From: Zonotrichia leucophrys gambelii
Taxonomy: Eukaryota; Chordata; Aves; Passeriformes; Passerellidae
Reading direction: 5' to 3'
Length of the DNA stretch: 64,000 nt
Assembly (NCBI RefSeq): GCF_028769735.1
Contig: NC_088171.1
Span: 91,124,912 to 91,188,911 of the forward strand
Shown here: one piece after another, positions 49,680 through 62,766 of the stretch
How positions within the stretch are numbered: position 1 is the stretch's first letter
How the letters are laid out: every line of letters starts with the position of its first letter
Notes under the pieces: generated by a model
Seen by the model: the letters and a program-made list of their open reading frames with translations, nothing else
Told to the model about the DNA's origin: nothing
The model's database searches: none
Program-made: the position numbers and the translations under genes

Positions 49680-52111
49680 ACTTTGACTCCATCTGTAGGC
49701 TTGTGAACATCAATTTCACCCTTTTGGAAAAAAGTATCCAAGAGGCATTGCTTGAATATTTTTTTCTTATTTAATCAGATAGAGTAATGCAACAGCATTA
49801 ACTCGGTGAAACATAATTTAATAATAACTTACATTCTGTAGTGGGTTTGATCCATTTGTCTGAAAACACTTTAAGACATTAATGCATTAAATTTAACACT
49901 GTCCCTCTTGTGAAGTAGGTAGGTCTTATAGCCTTAATTTTACAGATGAGAAAACACAGGCACAGAGAATTGAAATGCCTTGCTGAAGGTCAAATGAGAG
50001 ACTCCTGCTAGAACTAAGAAACTGGGAAGAGGAAGGAACAGTGTGTTTCCACTAGCACTGCAGCAATGTGTCCAGCTCCTAGGTTTTTATGGAAGAAAAT
50101 ATGAAAAAATATATTGGTTTCTCTTTGTATGTGCAACTAGATATTAGTATAAATGCCTGCATAATCAATAACAGACTTTTAAATTGAGACAATGCATAGT
50201 GGGAGTAGTGGACCAAAGATAACATTTTGACCAGCAAATTTGTTCAATTTTTCATTATTATAAATTGAGCATCTCTAGCACTATTATTTTTTCTTGTTTC
50301 TTTAATGCAGTTGTTGGTTTTAAGAAATAAATGCACTAAATAAGTGAGTGTGTAACCCTTACCATGGCTGACATAGGTTAATAAGATTCTGGACTGCAGT
50401 CTCTGGAAATGGATACGAAGTCTGTTCTTGGTCATTCCTGCCATGGTTTTAAAAGAAAAAAAGAAGGTACAAAGTTAAGACAAAAACTTGATTACAGAAG
50501 GTTGTCATGACTTTGGGGTTTTGCCATGAGAAAGAAGAATGCCTGGAGCATTGTGAGGGACTGTTTTGCAAGGACAAGTCCTCTGAGACATGCCTGAGTT
50601 GGTCTGGAAATTTTAGCCAGAATAGATGTGTGAAATAATTTTTTTCTCCTTAATTTTCTGGTGTAGCATGCCAGTCAAGGTAGAGCCATGCCATGTGTCT
50701 AACAATTTTCTTTGTGGCTCTGGAAAATCACTTTCTTCTCTTCAGCTGCTCAGTCTTGTTACATGAATGCACATATTCTGGAAGTACTTGCATATTTCTG
50801 ATTTTCCTTCCCTCCTTTTCCTGTAATCAATTGCTTCCAGCCACTTCCAGAAGTGTTTATTGGCTTGTTGTCAATTTGCCCAGCCTAATCTATGTAAATA
50901 CATACAAATGCTTTTATTTCTACTCTCTTTCCCTCCCTACTTAACTCCTTTGAGGTTCTCTGCATCTGCTCTGATTTGTGTTGCATGCAGCTCTGTTCCT
51001 AAGTTTTGAACAGATACATGCACTTACCCTGTACATCTTTGCTGTTACCTGATACCTGCAAATTCCATGCTTTTCCAGCAGTGCCTGTTGAATTCACCCA
51101 TGTGGAGAGGTTTTTGATCTTTCTAGGGAGCATGAACAAAGCACTTTGCCAAGTAAAAACGTCCCACTAGATTGATTTTCCTTTATGGTCTCTGAAGAGG
51201 AGGTTCAGAACAACAAATAATAATGCAAAAAATATGGTCCCACTGCATGTTCAGCAGTCACAGTTCTTGCTTCCCAGCTGTAAGCACTAACTCCAGCTCC
51301 TCAAACAAAAAGACAGAGGTTTTGTTTCTGCCTGGAAAAGTCAAAGCTGTCTAGCAGAGGTGTGGGAGCTGGGAAGAATTGACAATCCCAAGTGAGAACC
51401 TAGGACAAATTTCTAGTTACAATTCACTCTTCTTTTGCATATTTTTTCATACCTGTTCCCATTTGCTACTCTATCATATGATGCTCCATGAATGTGATTT
51501 GTCATCTGTTCTTAAGCCATGCAAAAACATCAAAAGCTGGAGTGTCCTTCCCTGAACTTAGTTTCTTACTTCTCAACCCCTAAATCCTGGGGCAACAGGA
51601 GGCTTTCTTCTCTTTCCATGTATCTCATTATTTCTCTGTCCCAGACAAACCTTATTCAAGAGGTTGTTTTGTGTTGCTGCTCCTGAACAGCATTTCACAG
51701 TGTCTTGGACACTTGGCTTGTGTCCTCATGGTGTCATTGATGAATGGACAGCAAGAAACACTGGTTAAAACAAAGCTAAAGGAAAATCTCTCTCAAGTGG
51801 GAATGAAGAAAGAAGTCATCTGTGCCTTGTCTCTTCCCTCATTGAAAGAGGCAAGAGACAACTGCTGGCTTCCTGCTGAAGGTTTATGTTTTATAGACTA
51901 TGTGTAGACTGATGCATGACATCGCTGTAATTTGTTGTGCTAGTGGGTGATGGAGCTATTGGGTTCTTCTTTGGTGTGAAACAGCAAAGTATTTTTTATA
52001 ATCTGATCTTCTTAGATTGGCTTATCTGTATCAATATTTATGTTGATAGAGAATAAAAGGATGCTTCTTTTCCTTGAGGGCTAGCTTTATGTCACCTTTT
52101 TGAGTCCTGCA

Positions 52112-52360
52112 GAAGAACAGAATCAACTAGATTGGAAAAGAGCTTTGAGATTGAGTCCAACCTATGACCAACCCCACCTTGTACATGTCCATACATGGCT
52201 TTTATCACGGACAGTCATGGAAAGCATTTTCTAAATTAAAGATATAGAGGTTTGCCAAATAGCTGCTTAGAAGGACCAGGTGTTTCTTTGGCCATAATGG
52301 GCAGAGAGTAGATATGACAGCCAGAGAGGTCTTTGCAGAGGCATTTGCTACAGTGCTGTC
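52112..52360 (-). mobile_element. diverged CR1 3' fragment, reverse orientation
   Basis: 'agaacagaatcaactagatt' then 'ggaaaagagctttgagattg' and 'gagtccaacctatgaccaac' parallel the reverse complement of the CR1 3' end (agaatcat...ggttggaaaagacc...gagtccaacc). The right boundary is uncertain. Confidence 0.65.
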
Positions 52361-54787
52361 ATTAATTTTTCTTTGTAAAAAAGCTTACAACTTTTTTTAT
52401 AGTGCAGCTAATGGTCTCTTCTCTTTTTGCTAATATATTGATACAGCACAAGATATAATAACAGTATGGTATATATTTCATATATGGTGTTCAATATTGT
52501 AGTGTTTATTATAAAATTAAATAATAGTAATATAAAATTATAGTGTCAGAGGTGGCTTCAGACCTCTAAGAAGCTCGTTTAGAGTGGGGTTTCTTTTTGT
52601 ACAGAAGGATTGCTTAAAGGTGATTACAATTATTTTTTTGGCCAGAACTGGGCTTACTTATGTATGCAGTTGGACTGCTGCATTTTGAAACAGGTATGGT
52701 CTCCAAAACACTGTAATTTTAAAGACAGGTATTAGAAAGCCAAAATAGGAGGGTTTTTACCACTTAAGGTAAACTTCTAGTTTCTCAGGGGTGCACTGAT
52801 GATGGAAAAAGGATGGGAAGGACATGAATAACACACTGATTTTCAGGAAGGACTAATTCTTGAGGCCAAACCCTCAGGAAAACAGAGGTCTAACAGTACC
52901 GGCAGCATCCAAAAATGTCTGCATCATTGCGTCCTCCTATGAGTTAAAATCTTTGCAGGAACACTTTATACCTATTCCTGCCCTTGGGGGCAGTAGCCTT
53001 CTTCTTAGCAGTTTGCTTGCATGGCTTCCCCCAGGACTGCTTTAAGGGTTGAACCTGAGTTTTTGGCATCAGAAATACAAGTTCACTGGATTGCTAGAAG
53101 AACAATTACATCAGCAGGTTGCAGTGCTGGGTTCTTACAACAATTAATCTGTCAGCAGTAGAAAACTTGTCCATTTTCTTTTCTATTTTAGGTATGTCCA
53201 GGAAGTCTTTTTTGAGCATGTAGGTTTCTATTTTGATCTGAGAATATTCACTGAGTGGTTTTAAAATTGAGGTCTTTTCAGAGAAGCTCTGTGCCAAATG
53301 GAAATATTTTCCCCAGTTGTTCTCTGCTGCTATGGGAGCAAATTCAGTGCAAGTCAGGTATAATGTGGGCAGCAGTTGTCTTTTCCAGTAGCTTTCTGCT
53401 CCTGGCTGGATTGCAGAAATCTGAGCCCAGACACACGGATGTATATGGAACTAGAACTGGTCTTTTAATATTTTTCTCATCCTACTATTTTGTTTAATCC
53501 AACCCAGAAATACAAGTTATTTTATAAAGTCAAAATGTTATTAAAGCTTAGATCAAGAGTTTTGGTAGACGATGAAGGACTGGCTTGGGCAGGCATTGTA
53601 GCATAATGAAACCTCGCAGATTCATTATGCCATATGCTCTGTTCTCAAAGTGTAAGTTACTGAACAATAATAACAATCTTTGTGCTAGTTTTTTGCTTGT
53701 TTGGTTTTTGTTTGGGTTTTTTTTAGATCAAACTGCAAATGATAATTTTAATGTATGGTACCAGATTATGGCAGAATTTGTATTTGAATAGTCTGTTAAA
53801 GTCTATGTGCACATTTGAATTAAAAATCCAGGATTTAAACCATGAAATTTAGTGCATTTGCTCAGGAAATAAGAAGTATAAAATGATTTGCAATGTTTGA
53901 CAGTTAAGAGGGTGCTGTCAGAAAATTACACAATGATATTTTCAAAGGCAATAGGAAACATGATCCAAAACATTTTCTTCTTGTACAAAGACTGATCATC
54001 CTGGATAGGAAACCATGTAAAAAGAATCTTTTTTTGAAGGAATTTGTCCACATAACCATATTTTACTTTTCTCCTGACAAGTTATTTGAAGATGACTTTT
54101 AATGGCTGCTGAAAATCTATTGAAGATCTGGAAGATAATCAGCATTAACAAACTTGTCTACTATGTACTTTTGTACATTGTCAAATACAATTTTAATTTG
54201 CCAAGGGCATTGTATATTTATTAATAGTGACATTTTCCCATTTTCCTCCAAGCAGATGTCTCATATGTGCACAGAAAACTAAGTTAGAGAACAAAGACTG
54301 TGTATATTGCCTTAATGTTGCGCAATTGCACTATTTCCGAATTTTATGGAAGAGAAGACCTGAAATAGACTCTTCCAATTGCTACTTGTGTGGCAGGAGT
54401 TTTTACTTAAAGTAACATGAACTGCCTGCATAATTCTTGCATAATTTTCAGACTTAGTACTTAATCTCTTTGTGTATGTGTAAGCATATACATATATGTA
54501 TACTCACACATATATTCACATACAAATTTCCCATGTGCTTGACAATAATTTTTTCCCCAAAGCCACATTTGCTAATTATAGACTCGGTTAAGTGTATGTT
54601 GTAGCCTATTTCTGGTTTTATTATCAAGACCAGATGCAATGTAAATTAGGCTTGATCATTTTATCTTGGACCTTTACTTTATAAATTTAATTTAATACAG
54701 GTATGCTTTTTTGATCTACACTACATAAAGTCTTAGGCATGCACAAGAGGAATTAGTGAGATTAGAGTCTGTGAGCACTCTGCAGAG

Positions 54788-54875
54788 GCATCACAATGCC
54801 TTATAAAGTAAACAGTAGTGAGAATTAATAATTTGCATCACAATGCCTTATAAAGTAAATAGTAGTGAGAATTTC
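54788..54875. repeat. 47-bp tandem duplication
   Basis: gcatcacaatgccttataaa at 54788 is repeated at 54835. About 40 bases of the second copy match the first with one C/T difference, so this is a recent local duplication. Confidence 0.9.
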
Positions 54876-55979
54876 GGGCATTAATTTAAGATGATGCATC
54901 ATTCCAGCAAGCAAAACTTTTTTGGACTTTGACCCAGAAAGTATTGCCAGCAGATTATGAATGGGAGCAATTCCTTCTGGAAAATCCATTCATCCGCCAG
55001 GGAAGAGTTTGCCAAAAGTGTGTATAGTCAGATTAGCCTCTTACATGAATGATTAAGTGTAAACAAGGGACTTAATGCTAGTCTGTAGGTCATGCATCAG
55101 AGCTAAGCGGTTCAAATACAAGACCTTAATTTCTTTGCCTCTTTCCTTACTAATCTTATGTTGTGCTCACATCAGGTGTGTGTGTCCAAAGAATAACTAG
55201 GAATGCTGATCAATTTCTTATTTGGACATCTTCAAGTTAATAGCGTCAAAATTGATCAGAAATTTTAATTTCTTGGTAAAACTGTGGGTAGTGCATAAGC
55301 ACTTTGAAGAATGAAGAACTCATTCTTTTGGTTTTCATACATTCATTTGAAATGCTTTATTTGCTTCAAAAGGATTATTCTTTATAGCTTTAAAAATGGA
55401 AGCGCAAAACTAGCCAGAATTGTTGGCTTAGGACCTACAACAGGGAATTAGTGGCTTCCCACTCACCACTAATGAGTGGATTTTTTTTTAAGCTCTTTTT
55501 ATTTATGAGCACTGTTGAATACAAATTCTTGTTAAACAAGTCATTTTAGGGAGCCTGCTCTGCTTGACATCAAAATATGTTGAACAACCATATTAGCAAA
55601 ATGCTATTTGCCCAAGTGGCCACATAACTTCATCTAACATGAAAAAAAAGCAGCATGCTTAAAGAAGAAGAAAGTTTAGATTATTAGTAACCGTAGACTT
55701 CAGAAATGTTACCTCCTTTTCTTAGAATGGGGTACATTTGGGCAACCAAAACATGCAAGTATGTACTTACAAGGACATACAATCATGCATTTAAATTATG
55801 TATACAATATAATACATAAACATTCCAGATAATTCATATCTAAGGTATGTACAACCTTAGTAAAGTGATTTGCTCATATTGAAGACCACATGCCTTAAGA
55901 ATATTAGAAGGGAGAATAAGATACAGTTTTTGGGGTAGCATAAGTGCTCCTCTGCAAAATCTTCCTCTATTGCACACAT

Positions 55980-56363
55980 TGACCGTGTTCACAGGGGTCT
56001 TAGGATGAGGGAAGAGACGAGGATCTGATTCCATGTTTCAGAAGGCTTGATTTATTATTTTATGATATATATTATATTAAAACCATACTAAAAAAAATAG
56101 AAGAAAGGATTTCATCAGAAGTCTAGCTAAGAATAGAAAAAGAAAGAATGATAACAAAAGCTTGTGTCTCGGACAGAGAGCCCGAGCCAGCTGACTGTGA
56201 TTGGCCATTAATTAGAAACAACCACATGAGACCAATCACAGATGCACCTGTTGCATTCCACAGCAGCAGATAATCATTGTTTACGTTTTGTTCCTGAGGC
56301 CTCTCAGATTCTCAGGAGAAAAAATCCTAAGGAAAGGATTTTTCAGAAAATATCATGGCTACA
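55980..56363 (-). mobile_element. solo ERV LTR, reverse orientation (passerine-type)
   Basis: On the minus strand it starts TGTAG (56363) and ends GGTCA (55980), the TG...CA ends of an LTR. It carries CCAATCAC boxes (complement near 56201-56207 and 56233-56240) and an AATAAA (complement near 56050-56055). The 'gatttattattttatgatat' and 'gattggccattaattag' segments look like a very common songbird LTR, from memory. No internal genes are present. The flanks share 'attgcac' (55969-55975 and 56363-56369), but this does not sit exactly at the left edge, so the target duplication is unproven. Confidence 0.82.
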
Positions 56364-59214
56364 TTGCACCAGTGTTATTCCTTTTTCATGAATAAAAGAA
56401 ATTTGGGCAGATTAAAACCAACAGAGTCTGTATTTTGGTATATGAGGATAGAAGTAATTTTTTGTTGATGTTTCTTGACTTCTATTAACATTTTTACTGT
56501 AGGGTTTTCTTCCAGATCCCCTGTTTTGATTCTGTTTAGATTATGTGTAAGAGAAGACTGTTTAGCCAAGCTTAAAGATTTTTTTGTTGATCTTCTTCCG
56601 TGACCTCAGGTTTTGTTTTAAAAATTTCATTTGGTCATTGTTATAAAATGAATTTTACTTTTTTGTGTAATGTTTTCATCTTCTCAACCTAATGCTTTTT
56701 TGCCTTTTCATGTTTTCGTGCTTTTATGTTTTTGATCACGATGTTCTCTTCCACCATTTTTGCTCCTGCACTGTAACTCCGGGGTGTGCCGTTTCTGTGT
56801 GCCAAGAGGAGCATTCCTGTAGCTCCCTGGGCACGGATGCTCCAGGCTAAAGCTGGAGTTAAGCAGCTGCAGGTGACCTTGGAGCAGCTGCACATGACAT
56901 CAATGAAGCCCAGACACTTAAACCTTTTGCAGAAGTGCTTGGGTGCTGGGCTGGGATTCTTAAGTAAGGGTTTGCTTGTGTCTTCTTTCTTCACATATCT
57001 AATAACCCCCGAAAGCAAATCAGTTTTCACAAGGAAGCAGAACCACTCAGCTTTGGCCATCTGCTGCAGCTCAGCAGGGGAGCGATTCTGGTCATGGAAG
57101 AGGATACCAGAAAGGTCAACTACTTTTAGTTCCTCAAATTACTCCATTGACAGATTGACCTGTAATTGTCTTCTTCCACTGTGACAAATTAAAACTCACT
57201 TGCAGTGGGTAATGATTTGCTCCATTATATAAGATGGAGGTGGGATAATTTACTGCATTCCTCTTCTGTGCTGGAATTGCCCATCAGATTAATTTGGGGA
57301 AAAAAAATTACACTGTGATAAAATGTAGCTTTAAGTGGATTGTACTACAGGTCCTGCATCATCCAAGTGGATATCTCATTTTGCATTTCTGAAGCCATAT
57401 ATACAATATAAAAGTGTTCTCATTTTTGCTAAAATATGACTATATATGCACCCACAGAAGTGCTGATCCTTGTTTGTCTCTGACAGAGGTGTCTCTTGGG
57501 GACATAAAGTTCCAAATAATTATAAAAGATATTTTAAAAAATTATATATATAATTTAGTAGTAACATATTATATATAAACTTTCTAAAAGTTTTAGTTAG
57601 TGCATGCCATCAAAAGTATTGAAAGGTTGCTGCCTGGCAAGGAACATCAAGCTTCCTTGTGAAATAACATTGATTAAAATTATAGTGTTTGAATAATAAA
57701 TTATAGAAACACATGGAAAAGGAGATATTTACATGCACTTCTGTGAGTATCTGCAAATATAGCCCTGATTTTTTTTTTTTCCTTATTTGTTCATTGGCAG
57801 GGTCCAGCTAAACTGCTCTGCATCAGACTCCATCATTATGTCTGTCAGCTTCACTGCCACATGGTTTTAGAACTTTCTGTTATTTTAGCAGTGAAGCAGA
57901 GCAAGCACATTTACCAATCAGATAATAATTAAGAAACTCAAGACGAAAACCCCAAAGTTTTATCTATATATTTTCTGTAGCCATGGTAATGAAGCTCAGT
58001 GAGGCAGGAAGACTCTACTATATCATTATTACCTACAGCTTGTGGCTACATAACCAGTTGTGAGTTACCTGGTACACACAGCATCAGCTCCTTCTGCTAG
58101 CATCACTTTTTGATAAATTTTAATGTCCTTCTTAGACAACAGTCATCTCCCTCAAAATTTCTTTTCTGAATCTCAAGTGCAATGGTACCGGAAAGAAAAA
58201 AAAGAAGTACAGAAATTATAAAAAGTGTCTATCAAGTATGGAAATTATAGCTTCAGATCCTTTGAAATGGTGATGTTTCTGGATCTCCCTAGATAAGCAG
58301 GTTTCCTTCTCTCCCTCAAAAAAGTATTTTTATGTGTACTATTAACAGTCTTTTAAGTGCACTGCAACGTGAAAACCCCTGGATTGCCTGGATCATGAAG
58401 TAATTCCAACAGAGTCTCTGTGAACTGGAAAAAAGCAGGAATTTCAGGATGAGTGAGTGAGATGACAGGTATTAGCCAGAGACAGCTCTGAAATATACTT
58501 CCTTCCACCTTTAGTACGGATGGCATGAAGGAATTTTTTGTGTACTTATGCTTTGTATTGTTTGAGGGGGTAGTGCATTCATAATAAATGGGAAAATGAT
58601 GGACCTTTTCCTTGCTTATCCAGGGGCAGTGCACATGCTTATTATTTTTTTCTAGCCATTTTTTAAACAGCAAAGGTATACTGTTTGGATTTATGCCAGT
58701 GGGTTGTTCTGTTGTTTCAGTTTTAAAATCTGAACAGCATATAGATGGCAAAGCCATAATGCACCTGGAATGAAATACAATTCCTGTCTCCTTCACATGC
58801 ATGCACCTACCCTTAAAAAGAAGAATGAACATTAAAAAAGTTGAATGTAGAAGACACAAATGAGAACTGACTTTGTGTGAGTAGACCCACTTATGTAAAT
58901 CTCTGAATCAGTCTTCAGGGAAAGTACTACTATTGAAAGCTATAAATATTTTTTCAATTCTTTCTGAATGAATATCAGTGTGAGGAAGTGTCTCATCTCC
59001 AGTTTCAGTCAAGAAAGGCATTGTATACTCAAAATTAATCTATTTTAATTTTACACAGAGTTATTAAAGTTAAGTTATTAAAGTTAAATAGTGCTCACAT
59101 TTTGAAGTATATATGTAGGGTTGGTCAAAGGTAAGGATCATTTATATTTCAGGTGTAACTGTTAGCCAAGCTCTATCAGCGCCTCTTACGGATCCAGATA
59201 TTCAGATATTCTCT

Positions 59215-59625
59215 TGAGTGCCTTCCTACCTTTGTGCCATCAGATGACAAAGTCATCTAGGCCAACTTCCTGCTCCAAGCAGTGCTTCTGCCCATGCCAG
59301 AGAGGGTCTGTTCTTCTGCCCATGCTACAGAGGGTTTGTTCCATCTCAGTTGGCCAAACCTCAGACACCTCCAGGGTGCAAATTGAATCTTCCCTGGGCC
59401 ACCCGACCCAGTTCTGCTCTAGTGAGAAAGTTACTCCTGATGGCCTGATGTATTTCCCAGGCTGCAGTTTGCAGCTGTTTTACCTCCCACTGTTATGTTA
59501 TCCACCAGGACCTTCATCTCTGTAGCCTGTTTTCAAGTATTGCTATGTTGTCACTCAGCCAAGCTCAACAAGCCCAGCTCCCTCGGCCTCTCTGTGCTGG
59601 GTTGCATGCTCCAGGCTGGTGACCA
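59215..59625 (-). mobile_element. old CR1 fragment, reverse orientation, with internal duplication
   Basis: 'aagcccagctccctcggcct' followed by 'gcatgctccaggctggtgac' corresponds to the reverse complement of the CR1 3' region. The left part contains a 28-base tandem duplication (59285-59312 and 59313-59340, cttctgcccatgc...). Confidence 0.65.
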
Positions 59626-61390
59626 ACCTGGCAAATGGACTCTTGCTGGAGAGTCAGAGCTAGATGGAGTATGCTAGATATAGTGGCAAAAAGGATTGAA
59701 TATCTTCCCTCTTACTCTCTAATCACATCTGCTTATATTACAGGCTAATTGCATAGTGTTTGAGAAATGTTTGAGAAATATGGTAAGATAATTTTTCCAA
59801 AATAACGCTGTTCTTACAAGTTCTACAAAAAATAGGGTATGCTTCCAAGATGTCTTGCCAGCATAAACAGTACTACATGTATCTGAGAAATCAATGCATG
59901 AGTCTCCTTTATCCAAATCATAAGAATTGACTTTAAGATGTAAGGCCAGTTTTTCTCAAATTTAAGATGAAGTTCACTCTTGTTTAAGCTGGAGAAGCAA
60001 AGCAACATGGTAAATGACTCTGGGCTAGTTTCATCTTTGCTTTCTGGCAGAAAGACAAATATACACATCCTTTGCATTGCTTTTTGAAGGGAAAACAGCA
60101 CAGGGGAGATATGTGAGGGTGGAATGCCTCCCATGTCTCACAAAAAAATACTTGTTGGTAGTCTTCACAAAGATATTGAAGATGATATGAGGGACTTGCT
60201 TCACTTCTACTTTGGACATCCATTTTTAGTTCTCTAATTAAATTGGACTACTATTAAAAAATGTGTTTTTTATTACTCAAAATTACACAAAGAAATGGCA
60301 AATTAAGCTCACCTTCATTCCATACAGTTCATGTTATAATTTTTAAGAATATTAAGAAAACAGGTGCACCCAATTCCGAACTGTGTAAGTCATTTGCAAG
60401 CTTCTGTATATCATTTGTTTTGAAGCATAATCTCTTCTATAACTGCTTTTACCCTCTTATTTTCTTTGTAGTTCTTTGTCTAGTTTGACATTTGCAACAG
60501 CTCACATTTTAATAAAAATAAAATAAAAATAAAAATATGGAAATATATTTTCTGCTTTGATTGTCTTTTTCTTTCAATGCAAAGGATATTGGTTTCCTTT
60601 AGAAATGTATCTGTTGTGCACAGCCATATCAGAATTGGAGCTTGATGAAACACAGCTTGACATAAAGAGGCAGGCTCAAATATGCTTGTAATTAGAACAC
60701 AGTTTGGAATTTGCTGTCCAAAATGCTTTTTTGTTGTTTGTTTTTTTGCTGTTTTTTTCTCTTTTTTTTTTTTTTGTTCTTTGTTTTTGTTGGCCACACC
60801 AAGAGGCCTCCTGAAAAAAGTACCTTTTCATGTGATGTACCTTCAGTAACCAAAGAAATTCCATAAATCCTGTTCTCTTGGTACAAGATGTATGATAGCA
60901 GTGGCAGGCAGCCAATCTGGAAGAAAAGCACAAGCAATTAGCGTAAGGAAACAAGCTAAACAGATTGACAGGTGCATAAGGATTTGTAAGTGTCCTGTTG
61001 GGATGGATTCAAAGGATGTGCTTGAAAGAGGTATTTTTGTGCATAGATTTTTTTTGGGTAACATAATGTGTGGACATACAAGGAGTTTAGTAGGGAAAAT
61101 GACAACTGGGGATAAAAAAGCCTCTGTTGCTGACAGGGGGAACACAAGACTTGATGCATTAACTGTGTATTGAATTATTTAGGGAGTGATAAACAGGAGC
61201 TAGACATAATAGTCTAAAATATAATAACATACTTGATGAGAGGAGGGTGGAGGCAAAAACTCTACCTTACTCTTTTTTACTCTTCTGGATTTGAAGCAAA
61301 AAATGGAAAAAATTCCAGTTTTACGTGGGAAAAATTGCCCCCCATACTCATAAATCCCATAATTTTCTGCAAGGTTTGGAGGTTTTTCTG

Positions 61391-61515
61391 GGGTTTTTTT
61401 GTTTGTTTGTTTGTTTTTTGTTTTGTTTTTTGTTGGTTTTTTGGTTGGTTGGTTGGTTGGTTTTGGATTTTGGTTTTTTGTGGATTTGTTTTTGTTTGTT
61501 TGTTTGGGTTTTTTT
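61391..61515. repeat. T/G-rich low-complexity tract (TTTG)n, (TTGG)n
   Basis: Mixed GTTT, GTTTT and GGTT units. All three + frames are open here and give Phe/Val/Leu-rich translations that mimic membrane proteins; these are artefacts of the repeat. Confidence 0.9.
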
Positions 61516-62741
61516 ACATTACTGAATTTTTATTGTTTATTTGTCAGTCTCAATTCCTGCAAGAATTGTGACCAAAAAACCTTACATACAGAAAGAAATA
61601 TCTGAATTGGCAAGTATGATCAAGAGTTTGTTTAAAAAGAAGACTGAATTTAGAGTAATTCTGTGTAGAACAAACTGCAGGGCAAGGAAGCACCACAAAA
61701 GGAAAGAGTTGGGGGTTTAAGAGGTTTAAGAGGTTCTTCTCTAATTTAGGAGTTGGAGAAGAAGAGGTGAAGGGGTAAATTAAGATTGAATTTCTGGGTT
61801 GGGTGGATGAGGTGGAAGGTTCAGTAAAGAAAAATAACTGTCTCATTTGCATGGACAGACTAAAAAGTAGTTTGCAAGTCAGGGATGGGATAAATTGATT
61901 GAGAGGTATGGTTGATGGCATCGTTTGTTTGGAGTGATGTGAGGGTTATTTTAGGGGTTTTTGTTTATTTTTTTATATCCTTTAATTAGAAGGACTTGTT
62001 TGGGTGGGAGCTAGGAGGCAGTGGGAGGCTGCTCCTGCTGGGGAGGTGGGCAGAGATCTGCCCAGAGGGAAGGTGGCAGCAGGAGGCAGGGATCCCGTGG
62101 AACACCAGCATCATTGGGGAGGCAGTGGGAAAGAGCAGGGACCAATCTGCTAGTGACACAAATGACAGAAAAAATCCCCTACAGGCAGAGGAGGCTGGGC
62201 ACTGTTTGCTGCAACTCAGAAAGCCACTCAGTTGGCCAAAACTGGGCTGTGCAGCAAGGATCAGCCTACGTTTGTTGCTGTGAGAATGATAAATTTGAAG
62301 CAGACTCAGAAGTTGTCTCTCTCAATTATCTTGATGATTTCCAATGATTGAGGGCATCGGTGTCAAGCTGTTATTTCTTTCGAGAATGTAGCTCTAAAAT
62401 CAATATGTTGTACTAACACTTCCAACGCCAGTTGTGAAAATAAAATAATTTAAATATGCAGTCAGAAAATTGCATCCATCATCGCTTTGTCTGCCATATA
62501 AAATTACTCAAATTTTGAATGCTTGATATAGATTATACCTGAGATGTAGCACTCCCCGTAGCTTTCAGGCTTATCTTCCCCTTCTCCTGCCCAGGAGACA
62601 GACAATGCAGCTCAGCTGGATGAATTTGAATATATCAGCCAAAAAATTAATATTGGAAGAATATCTTCACTTTCAAACTTTGCATGCTTGCAATTCAATA
62701 CCACCTACTGATATTTAAAAACATTTTATTTTTGTGTTTTA

Positions 62742-62766
62742 GTTTTGTTTTGTTTTGTTTTTTGGG
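62742..62766. repeat. (GTTTT)n microsatellite
   Basis: About four GTTTT units followed by G-rich sequence. Confidence 0.85.

Larger units (their letters stand above)
49680..55979. other. non-genic interval (probable GABBR2 intron)
   Basis: AT-rich DNA. It contains a diverged CR1 end (52112-52360) and a 47-base tandem duplication (54788-54875). TA-rich stretches lie near 52430-52545. Open frames at 51671-51907 and 54227-54415 have no recognisable domain. Confidence 0.55.

Noticed and set aside
57764..57935. Strong T-rich acceptor (ending at 57800) followed by an open frame of about 44 codons
   Set aside because: The frame matches no GABBR2 exon and no clear donor follows.
61233..61605. Membrane-protein-like Phe/Val/Leu-rich frames
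   Set aside because: They are translations of a (TTTG)n/(TTGG)n low-complexity tract.
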